Shown in pieces: positions 17,975-24,803 of a DNA stretch of 64,000 bases. Location: the NCBI RefSeq assembly GCF_018224885.1, contig NZ_JAGTXB010000006.1, positions 62,001 through 126,000 on the forward strand, written 5' to 3'. Positions within the stretch are counted from its first letter, which is position 1, and every line of letters starts with the position of its first letter. A model generated the notes under the pieces. That model made no database searches and was not told where the DNA came from. It saw nothing but the letters and a program-made list of their open reading frames with translations. The translations under genes were made by a program, and so were the position numbers. Origin of the DNA: Chitinophaga hostae (GTDB lineage Bacteria > Bacteroidota > Bacteroidia > Chitinophagales > Chitinophagaceae).

Positions 17975-19417
17975 TTAAGCCACCGGCAGCGCAATGGTAA
18001 ACACGGATCCCTTGCCCGGTTCGCTGTCTACATGAATGGTTCCCTTGTGATTTAACAGGATATTTTGTGTGCTGGTTAACCCAAGTCCGGTACCTTTCGC
18101 CTTGCTGGTATAAAAAGGGTCAAATAATCTTGCGAGCTTATCTTCCGGAATCCCTGCCCCGTTATCGGCGATCATTAATTTGACTTTATCCTGGTTACGT
18201 ATGCCTGTAACCGTTAGAACACCTTTTCCGGGTACCATAGCTTCGATAGCATTAATGATGATATTTAAAAAAGCAATCACTACTTTTTCTTCATCTGCAT
18301 TCACCATTACATCCGGCAATAGCAGGTTTTTTTCTACCTTTATGTCATTGAGCTGAAGCCGGTCCTGCGCCAGTACCAGCGCCTTTTCCACCAGTTCACT
18401 GATGCCATATTGATCCATATGCAGTTCTATCATACGGGTGCTGTGCAGCAACTCGGTGATCAGCTGATTAATACGGGTACAATTACGTTCAATAATATCG
18501 GTATACAGGCTGGTATCTTCTCCGGCAGCCACTACCGGTTCTTCTTCTTTAAACTGGCTCACAGCCAGTAGTATATTGGTTAACGGATTTCTTACTTCAT
18601 GTGCAATAACCCTGGCGATACGGCCGGTGATCACGAATTTTTCCTGGTGTTGTTTCTCCTGTTCTTCTCTTTTTTTATCGGTAATGTCCTGTATTACACA
18701 AAGGAATATCTGTGCTGCCTCGTCCAGTGTAACAGCGTTGATGAGCACTGTTAATTTTTTATTATCGGCAGTTTTAAACTCGTATTCCAATGCAGTTGTA
18801 GCACCAGTGTTACAGATATTGTTGAGAAAAATTTCACTTTGCTCCCGGGAAACAAAGAGATCACGGAGGTGCAGCTTCAGCAATTGCTCCCTGCTATAGC
18901 GGAGCGTGCGCAGCGCAGCGGGATTGGCGTCGATAATATTCCGGTCGCAATCTGCCAGCACGATCAGGTCGTGTGCTTTCTCAAAGATGCCATAATATTT
19001 TTTTTCACTTTCTTCAATCGAGCGGCGATGGTTGTATTCATCAAGTGCGTACCGGATGGATCTTTCCAGCAGATCGGCGGTAATTTCCCCTTTTACCAGG
19101 TAATCGTATGCGCCGGCCTGCATGGCCTCCTGGTCAATTTTGTAATCGCCTTTGCCGGTAAGCATAATTACCGGCAGCTGGTTGGGCATCTGCTGTATGC
19201 GCCGAAGCACATCTATACCGGTATTGGGCCCCAGGCGATAATCAACCAGGAATACATCGTGTGAGTTGTTTTCAAGGGCAGCTATACCTTTCTGGTAAGT
19301 GGAGGCCCATTCCAGCACATATTGGCCGGGTGATATATCATGTAGCAGCTCCGTTACAAGAAAGAAGTCGTCTTCATCATCATCTATCATTAAAATGTGT
19401 ATCGGGCGCTCACTCAT
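17975..19417 (-). CDS. Receiver-PAS-histidine kinase hybrid protein
   Basis: This 480-aa soluble protein begins with a receiver domain (about 1-125; DDDEDD, phospho-acceptor in FLVDYRLGPNTG, lysine in YLVKGEI). A PAS domain follows (about 135-250), then a HisKA domain with the phospho-histidine in VIAHEVRNPLTNI and an HATPase domain (NIIINAIEAM, DNGAGIPE, GTGLGLTST). No membrane segments were seen. A receiver placed before PAS and kinase domains suggests that its kinase activity is gated by another kinase, perhaps the membrane-bound CHASE3 kinase encoded 54 nt upstream on the same strand. It converges on the sigma-54 activator gene. Confidence 0.93.
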   Translation of the reverse strand: MSERPIHILMIDDDEDDFFLVTELLHDISPGQYVLEWASTYQKGIAALENNSHDVFLVDYRLGPNTGIDVLRRIQQMPNQLPVIMLTGKGDYKIDQEAMQAGAYDYLVKGEITADLLERSIRYALDEYNHRRSIEESEKKYYGIFEKAHDLIVLADCDRNIIDANPAALRTLRYSREQLLKLHLRDLFVSREQSEIFLNNICNTGATTALEYEFKTADNKKLTVLINAVTLDEAAQIFLCVIQDITDKKREEQEKQHQEKFVITGRIARVIAHEVRNPLTNILLAVSQFKEEEPVVAAGEDTSLYTDIIERNCTRINQLITELLHSTRMIELHMDQYGISELVEKALVLAQDRLQLNDIKVEKNLLLPDVMVNADEEKVVIAFLNIIINAIEAMVPGKGVLTVTGIRNQDKVKLMIADNGAGIPEDKLARLFDPFYTSKAKGTGLGLTSTQNILLNHKGTIHVDSEPGKGSVFTIALPVA

Positions 19418-19471
19418 CGCGTAAGATTGGAAGTTTTGTAATCAAAGACAAAAATTACAGCAATAAAGATG

Positions 19472-20923
19472 CTAGGCTTTCAACCAGACTTCGTGATCCT
19501 CTGTTTTCAGCTTTTGTTTCAGCGGTAGTATAATCACGAAAGTAGCTCCTTTGTCTGGCTCGCCATAGGCCTGGATGTAGCCACTGTGGCTGTCCACAAT
19601 TTTTTTGCAGATGGCCAGCCCTATACCGGTACCTGAATATTCGCTGATGCCATGGAGGCGTTGAAAAATCAGGAAGATGCGTTCTGCATAAGCCTGCTCG
19701 AAACCAATACCATTATCGTCGATACTGATGCGGCAAAAAGTGTCATGCTGCTGGCTTTCTTTCACTACTGCCAGCTCTTTTCCGGTGAGGATCTGGTGAT
19801 GGATGTTTATTTCCAGCGGCCTGTCCGGGCTGGCAAATTTAATGGCATTAGCCAGCAGGTTCTGGAACAATTGATGAAAGGAGGTGTCGCTGCCTTCAAT
19901 CACCGGAAGTTCGTCGTATTTTACCTGTACATTCTTTTCTTCCAGTGTTACTTCCAGGTCGCTGAGTACTTCCTGCAGTAGCTGGTTCATATTCACCGGC
20001 GTAATACTTTCGGGAGTAATGCGACCCGCCCTGGAAAAAATGAGCAGGTCATTGATCAGTACCCGCATCCGCGAAACCGCCGATACCATGCGGTCTATCA
20101 GCTGGGTGGCGTCCGGGGGAAGTTGTTCTTTGTATTTTGTTTGCAGCCGGTCGCTGAAGGTAGATATCTTTCGCAGCGGTTCCTGCAGGTCATGGGAAGC
20201 CACATAGGCAAACTGTTCCAGCTCCTGGTTGGTTTTATTGAGCAGCGAAATGTTTTGTTGCAGATCCCGTTGGTAGGACTTCATCCTGCTTTCTATATGC
20301 AACTGTAATTTAAACTCTCTTGTAAGCGTGATATAGGAATAGATGCCAATTAAAATGGCCACCAGGGAGGAAATGAGGATCATGGGTACCCACAATACCG
20401 CAAAAAAATGGAACAACTCCGACTTTTCCTGCACCAGACTTTCTTCAATGCGGATCATATCGCGCACTTTATTGTCAATAAGGTCCATGGCTTTTTCGCC
20501 TTCTTTTACAGAGGACAGCTGTTTTACCTGGGTGGATTCTTCGCCACCCACTTTCAGCTGCTGGTATTTGATAGTCAGCAACCGGCGGAGCGTGTCCAGG
20601 TGGTGTTGCTGCACGGGATTATCTGCCGTAATTTTCCGCAGCAGCAGATACTCTTCCTCTATCCGGTTGCTGCGTTCCTGCATACTGGGGTCAAGGAAAG
20701 AACTGTCGCGGGTAAGGGTATATCCCCTGATAGCGGATTCGGCTTCTTTCAGCTGCCGGGTGATCACTTCCAGTTTTTTAGATACCTCTATAGCATGATT
20801 GAGTCTTCCGGCGTTATCCAGCAAGTTTTTGGCGACGAGATAAGAAAATACCGATGCTGCTACGATCACCGTAAATGCTATGAAAAAACCAAGTCTTATC
20901 TTTTTGTGTACTGAAAAATGCAT
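19472..20923 (-). CDS. Membrane histidine kinase with CHASE3 sensor domain
   Basis: From the ATG at 20923 this is 483 aa; a start at 20956 would add 11 residues. Two membrane helices (about 8-30 and 175-197) flank a CHASE3-like periplasmic helical domain (KQLKEAESAIRGYTLTRDSS is typical). A coiled-coil linker leads to HisKA with the phospho-histidine in VASHDLQEPLRKIS, and to HATPase with NLLANAIKF, DNGIGFE and GTGIGLAI. It lies upstream of the receiver-PAS-kinase gene on the same strand, 54 nt apart, so the two are probably co-transcribed. The signal is not evident from the sequence. Confidence 0.93.
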   Translation of the reverse strand: MHFSVHKKIRLGFFIAFTVIVAASVFSYLVAKNLLDNAGRLNHAIEVSKKLEVITRQLKEAESAIRGYTLTRDSSFLDPSMQERSNRIEEEYLLLRKITADNPVQQHHLDTLRRLLTIKYQQLKVGGEESTQVKQLSSVKEGEKAMDLIDNKVRDMIRIEESLVQEKSELFHFFAVLWVPMILISSLVAILIGIYSYITLTREFKLQLHIESRMKSYQRDLQQNISLLNKTNQELEQFAYVASHDLQEPLRKISTFSDRLQTKYKEQLPPDATQLIDRMVSAVSRMRVLINDLLIFSRAGRITPESITPVNMNQLLQEVLSDLEVTLEEKNVQVKYDELPVIEGSDTSFHQLFQNLLANAIKFASPDRPLEINIHHQILTGKELAVVKESQQHDTFCRISIDDNGIGFEQAYAERIFLIFQRLHGISEYSGTGIGLAICKKIVDSHSGYIQAYGEPDKGATFVIILPLKQKLKTEDHEVWLKA

Positions 20924-21024
20924 CTGTATGTATGGGAAGTTGAGAAAGCATTTCAAGGTACTATTTATGTTTGAACTTTGGGATCAAAACACCGTTTTTT
21001 TTCGCCTGCATCGCTGAGCAACAT

Positions 21025-21036
21025 ATTCCACAGAAT
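21025..21036. promoter_or_regulatory. Inverted repeat ATTCCACAGAAT, copy 2
   Basis: This 12-mer (ATTC-CACA-GAAT) is identical to 13633-13644. Both copies lie upstream of a copy of the 26-bp promoter-like element, about 46 nt and 153 nt away respectively. Variable distance is expected of enhancer sites for sigma-54 activators. Its role is inferred from recurrence only. Confidence 0.4.
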
Positions 21037-21174
21037 ACCCTTTAATTCTACAAGGCTTACGGGCGCTGCAGAACATAATTATATACCTGGTTACTGCAGA
21101 GGTAGAAGCGACCTGCTTTTATTGTCAGTAGCGGTTTTCAGAGAGATGAATACCGCCGAAAAAGTGCCTGGAAA

Positions 21175-21200
21175 CAGGCATTGGAATGAACTTTGGATTA
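21175..21200 (+). promoter_or_regulatory. Candidate sigma-54-like promoter element, copy 2
   Basis: This is the second copy of the element at 13677 (23 of 26 positions identical), with GG at 21183-21184 and 21195-21196. It ends 35 nt before the ATG at 21236, a good distance for a promoter with a short leader. An inverted repeat TGCCTG-GAAA-CAGGCA overlaps its upstream edge. It would drive the proline-rich peptide and DUF892 genes. Confidence 0.45.
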
Positions 21201-21235
21201 CTAATTATAGTTCTTTACCAATAAAAATTTGAATC

Positions 21236-21481
21236 ATGAATAACCCGGATAAAAATAAACAACCTGTCACTGATCCTGCTACACCGGAAAGACAACAACC
21301 CGGTAAGGAGGAGCCACCAGTACAACCACCTCCGGTACAACCACCGCCGGTGAAGCCGGAAATTGAACCCATTCCGGAAGAACTTCCCGAACGGGAAACG
21401 CCCCGTAAGCCCGCAGATCCGCAGGCTGGCCAGGAACAGGAGCAAGCTTTCAAAAGAAAATCACCGGACAAACAACAATAA
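21236..21481 (+). CDS. Small proline-rich hydrophilic protein
   Basis: This 81-aa chain has no signal peptide, no membrane segment and a very low hydrophobic content. A PVQPPP unit is repeated in the middle, between charged Glu/Lys/Arg-rich ends, so the protein is probably disordered. I know no function for it. It starts at an ATG 35 nt after the promoter-like element and is followed 30 nt later by the DUF892 gene, which suggests a shared transcript and a stress-related role. The real-gene call rests on context and frame length, not on a recognised family. Confidence 0.6.
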   Translation: MNNPDKNKQPVTDPATPERQQPGKEEPPVQPPPVQPPPVKPEIEPIPEELPERETPRKPADPQAGQEQEQAFKRKSPDKQQ

Positions 21482-21511
21482 TTATTTTCTAACCTAAAAA
21501 AACCTGTTACA

Positions 21512-22054
21512 ATGCCTACCACTAAAACAGCTTCAAAGAAGGCCAGCGCCGGAAAAATGGACAACTCCAAATTCCACGAACTTTTTGTGGAGGAACTGAA
21601 GGACATTTACTGGGCGGAAAAAAACCTGGTTAAAGCCTTACCTAAAATGCAGAAGGCCGCCACTTCTGACGATTTAAGTACCTGCATAGGAAATCACCTC
21701 GAAGAAACCAAGGAGCACGTAGCAAGACTGGAAGAAGTTTTTGAACTGCTGGGTAAAAAGCCGCAGGCAAAAAAATGTGAAGCCATGGAAGGCCTGATTG
21801 CAGAAGGACAGGAAGTATTGGCCGATACTGAGGCAGATACCGCCGTAAGAGATGCAGGTATTATCATTGCTTCCCAGAAAATTGAGCACTACGAAATATC
21901 CGCCTATGGCAGCTTACGCACGCTTGCCAATGTAATGGGGCATACCGAAGTAGCGAAATTACTGGAGCAAACTTTACAGGAAGAAAAAAATGCTGATAGT
22001 CTCCTCACAGAGGTAGCTGAATCTGCCATAAACGAAGAGGCGGCAGCAGAATAG
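21512..22054 (+). CDS. DUF892 (YciE/YciF-like) ferritin-like protein
   Basis: This 180-aa protein has a lysine/alanine-rich N-terminal tail (about 15 residues) and then the four-helix DUF892 domain. Characteristic pieces are FVEELKDIYWAEKNLVKALPKM, split by carboxylates, then HLEETKEHVARLEEVFELLG, QKIEHYEISAYGSLRTLA and the closing EEKNADSLLTEVAE. Glu and His residues in these helices fit a ferritin-like di-metal site. In enterobacteria, YciE/YciF belong to the general stress regulon; the function here is inferred to be stress-related. An intrinsic terminator follows. Confidence 0.9.
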   Translation: MPTTKTASKKASAGKMDNSKFHELFVEELKDIYWAEKNLVKALPKMQKAATSDDLSTCIGNHLEETKEHVARLEEVFELLGKKPQAKKCEAMEGLIAEGQEVLADTEADTAVRDAGIIIASQKIEHYEISAYGSLRTLANVMGHTEVAKLLEQTLQEEKNADSLLTEVAESAINEEAAAE

Positions 22055-22088
22055 CACGATTTGTATAATTGTTTAATGGAAAAACTGC

Positions 22089-22120
22089 AAAAGGTCCCTG
22101 GTATTGCGGGGGCCTTTTTT
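22089..22120 (+). terminator. Intrinsic terminator after the DUF892 gene
   Basis: The arms AAAAGGTCCC and GGGGCCTTTT form a 9-10 bp stem (one G-T pair) followed by a run of T. It separates the DUF892 unit from the truncated SDR and topoisomerase genes. Confidence 0.8.
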
Positions 22121-22131
22121 AAGCTCATTTT

Positions 22132-22485
22132 ATGCAAAAAAGCTATCCCAAAAAGCCGGTAAGACCGCCACAGAAACAACCTGTACAACCCGGACTGGAA
22201 GAGGCAATGGAGCCGTCGCCGGTATTCGAAAAAACAAATACCAAAAAAGGAAAATTGCACAATAGAACGGCGCTTATCACCGGGGGCGACAGCGGTATTG
22301 GCCGCGCCGTAGCCGTGGCGTTTGCCCGGGAAGGCGCCGATGTGGCTATTGCCTATTTTAACGAGCATACAGACGCTGAAACTACCTGCGGGCACATTAC
22401 CCTTGCCGGACGCCAATGCTTGCTGATTGCCGGCGATATTGGCAGTGAAAATCATCCCAATGGAGGGGAGATCGTAAATGGTTAA
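22132..22485 (+). pseudogene. 3'-truncated SDR oxidoreductase (YghA/GSP39-like), fused to the topoisomerase start
   Basis: The 117-aa frame has the proline-rich tail typical of general-stress SDRs, then TALITGGDSGIGRAVAVAF (the TGxxxGIG cofactor motif) and CLLIAGDIG. After about residue 106 the similarity pattern stops, and the frame ends in an unrelated tail (ENHPNGGEIVNG). The NNAG motif and the YxxxK catalytic pair, normally in the missing 170-180 residues, are absent. The last 8 bases overlap the topoisomerase IB start. The simplest reading is a deletion that joined the SDR 5' part to the upstream edge of the next gene. It cannot be an active dehydrogenase as it stands. Confidence 0.8.
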
Positions 22486-23536
22486 TATTGATCAGATCAC
22501 CGACCCCGTTGCCGTTGCCAGATCGGTAAAACTCCGCTATGTGAAAGCAGATATACCCGGCTATACCCGCCTGCGCAAAGGAAAGGATTTCATTTATTTT
22601 GACGATAACGGCCTGCCCCTAAAAGAGCCGGATGTGCTGGACCGTATCCGTAAACTGGTGTTGCCACCGGCCTGGGAAAATGTATGGATATGCCCCTGGC
22701 CAAACGGACACCTGCAAGCTACCGGTATCGACGCCAAAGGACGCAAACAATACCGCTATCATGCCGCCTGGGGCAAAGTACGTAATGAAACAAAATATTA
22801 CCGGCTGCGCCAGTTTGCTGAGAAATTGCCTGACATACGTAAACGGATACACGAAGATTTAAAGCATCCGGCGTTGGATAAAGATAAGGTGATCGCTATC
22901 GCATTATCTGTGATGGAAGAAACGTTGATAAGGGTGGGAAATGCTTCCTATGAACGGTTATACGGATCGCACGGTCTTACCACACTGCGCGATAGACATG
23001 TAAAAATTAACGGCAGCAAAGCTTTTTTCCGGTTTCGCGGTAAGAAAGGAGTGGAGCATAAAATTGAATTGCAGGACGCCGCACTGGCAAAATTACTGAA
23101 GAAAGTACAGGAGGTTCCCGGGCAGGTACTCTTCCAGTATTACGATGAAAATGGGGAGCATAAAGGACTGGATTCCGGTGAGGTAAATGAATACATAAAA
23201 CAATGCTGCCCGGAAACGGAATTTACCTGTAAGGATTTCCGGACCTGGGCCGGTACCGTAAACGCATTTAATTTACTGGCCGATCTTACCCCCTTTGCAT
23301 CGGTAACGGAATGCCGTCGTAACATCGTGGCAATAATAGACGGTGTGGCGGGCAAATTGGGGAATACCCGCGCCGTGTGCAGGAAATATTATATCCATCC
23401 GCAGCTGTTGGAGAGCTACGAAAAAGGACTACTGGAACCCTGGCTGCAACAGTTACGTGCAAAACGCAATAAACCCGCCGGAGGCGGGTTACATGCAGAT
23501 GAAAAAGTGCTTTTGAAATTTCTTGTAAGCGCCTGA
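22478..23536 (+). CDS. DNA topoisomerase IB
   Basis: This 352-aa protein is a bacterial, poxvirus-type topoisomerase IB that relaxes supercoils through a 3'-phosphotyrosine. The N-terminal domain has DFIYFDDNGLP and ATGIDAKGRKQYRYH. The catalytic domain has Arg in TTLRDRHV, Lys in FRFRGKKGVEH, Arg in CKDFRTWAGT, and the tyrosine in AVCRKYYIHPQLLE (second Y by alignment). The position of the poxvirus catalytic His is Asn (GNTRAV), as is usual in bacterial members. It shares a strand with Ku and LigD, but a convergent small gene lies between. The upstream SDR fragment overlaps its start by 8 nt. Confidence 0.93.
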   Translation: MVNIDQITDPVAVARSVKLRYVKADIPGYTRLRKGKDFIYFDDNGLPLKEPDVLDRIRKLVLPPAWENVWICPWPNGHLQATGIDAKGRKQYRYHAAWGKVRNETKYYRLRQFAEKLPDIRKRIHEDLKHPALDKDKVIAIALSVMEETLIRVGNASYERLYGSHGLTTLRDRHVKINGSKAFFRFRGKKGVEHKIELQDAALAKLLKKVQEVPGQVLFQYYDENGEHKGLDSGEVNEYIKQCCPETEFTCKDFRTWAGTVNAFNLLADLTPFASVTECRRNIVAIIDGVAGKLGNTRAVCRKYYIHPQLLESYEKGLLEPWLQQLRAKRNKPAGGGLHADEKVLLKFLVSA

Positions 23537-23565
23537 TCAGGCCAGGGTACGGAGAACCCGGCAGG

Positions 23566-23913
23566 CTATCCGAATAACAGTTGTTCTTCCCTGTCTTCTA
23601 CCTTAATTTTCTGGATAAACTCGTCAAAGCCGGCCTCTTCGTGCGAGCTATAAGCGCCATAAGCGTCCAGTACATAGCCTTTCTCCCCGTCCTTGTCTTC
23701 CAGTACATACAGAATAGAGGAATCTGAAGGATCTGACTCTCCTTCGAAACGATACGTTTTAACGATAGTCAGGTCCTCCGGATTATATATTTTTTGTGCA
23801 TCCTTATTCTGTAACCTGCCATGATCACTCATATTCAATTCATGATCAAAGCCTCTCTCATGCAGTTTTTCCAATACTCTTGATAAAGTGGTCATTTCAC
23901 CTGGCTTTTCCAT
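23566..23913 (-). CDS. Small protein of the family often labelled phosphoribosylpyrophosphate synthetase
   Basis: From the ATG at 23913 this is 115 aa (124 aa from 23940). The core, TLSRVLEKLHERGFDHEL followed by YNPEDLTIVKTYRFEGESDP and SSILYVLEDKDGEKGYVLDAYG, is typical of a short Bacteroidota family. Databases often give this family the name of PRPP synthetase. It has none of the motifs or the length (about 310 aa) of that enzyme, so the label is probably a legacy error. The function is unknown. It lies on the minus strand between topoisomerase IB and Ku. Confidence 0.8.
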   Translation of the reverse strand: MEKPGEMTTLSRVLEKLHERGFDHELNMSDHGRLQNKDAQKIYNPEDLTIVKTYRFEGESDPSDSSILYVLEDKDGEKGYVLDAYGAYSSHEEAGFDEFIQKIKVEDREEQLLFG

Positions 23914-24020
23914 AAAAAAGGGTTTTAGTTGAAATGTCAAAAACCAAAAGTTATGCCGCGATGTTTTATGATAGTGGTACTATTTGTGTTAACTTTTTAT
24001 TAAACTAAAACTATAACATC

Positions 24021-24803
24021 ATGCGTGCAATATGGTCAGGATCTATAGGATTTGGGCTGGTAAATATACCGGTGAAACTATTTAGCGCTACCCAGGACAG
24101 CCGGCTGGACCTGGATATGCTCGACAGTAAAGATCAGGCACATATCAAATTTAAACGGGTCAACGAAAATACCGGCAAAGAAGTGCCCTGGGAGCAGATT
24201 GTAAAAGGGTTTCTTTATAATGATGAGTATGTAGTGCTGGAGGATGAAGATTTTGAAGCCGCCAGCCCAAAGAAAAGTAAGATCATAGAAATTGAATCCT
24301 TTGTGGAGGAAACAGATATAGATGATATCTATTTTGAATCTGCCTATTTTATAGAACCCGCCAAAGGAGGGGAAAAAGCCTATTCCCTGCTGTTGCAAAC
24401 CCTGGAAAAAACGGGGAAAGCAGGCATCAGCCGCTTTGTACTCCGGTCACAGGAACACCTGTCTGTAGTAAGACCAAGGGAAAACTACCTGTTACTGCAA
24501 CAACTGCGGTTTGAGGAGGAAGTGAGGTCATCCGCTGATCTGTCGCTGCCTGCTAATGTAAAATTCGCAAAAAAGGAGCTGGATATGGCCATCGCCCTGG
24601 TAAAACAATACACCGCCAAATTTGATATCAGCGAGTATAAAGATGAATACAAGGCTGAGCTCATGAAAATAATAAAGGCAAAAGCCAGTGGTAAGAAAAC
24701 AGTCGTGAAAAAAATGCGGGTGGTGCATACGAAGAGCGATGACCTGTTTGATCAGCTGAAAGCCAGTCTTGGAAAACCCGCTGCTAAAAAACGTGCATCA
24801 TGA
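24021..24803 (+). CDS. ku: Ku protein for non-homologous end joining
   Basis: This 260-aa protein begins MRAIWSGSIGFGLVNIPVKL, the hallmark of bacterial Ku. It continues with LSVVRPRENYLLLQQLRFEEE, typical of the bridge and core region, and a lysine-rich C-terminal tail that binds DNA or recruits LigD. It forms a homodimeric ring on double-strand DNA ends. The stop codon overlaps the ligD start by four bases (ATGA), so the partners are translationally coupled. Confidence 0.97.
   Translation: MRAIWSGSIGFGLVNIPVKLFSATQDSRLDLDMLDSKDQAHIKFKRVNENTGKEVPWEQIVKGFLYNDEYVVLEDEDFEAASPKKSKIIEIESFVEETDIDDIYFESAYFIEPAKGGEKAYSLLLQTLEKTGKAGISRFVLRSQEHLSVVRPRENYLLLQQLRFEEEVRSSADLSLPANVKFAKKELDMAIALVKQYTAKFDISEYKDEYKAELMKIIKAKASGKKTVVKKMRVVHTKSDDLFDQLKASLGKPAAKKRAS

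Noticed and set aside
20978..21232. An 84-codon plus-strand frame upstream of the proline-rich gene
   Set aside because: It has a non-ATG start and no recognisable fold, and it runs through the candidate promoter element and inverted repeats at 21025-21200.
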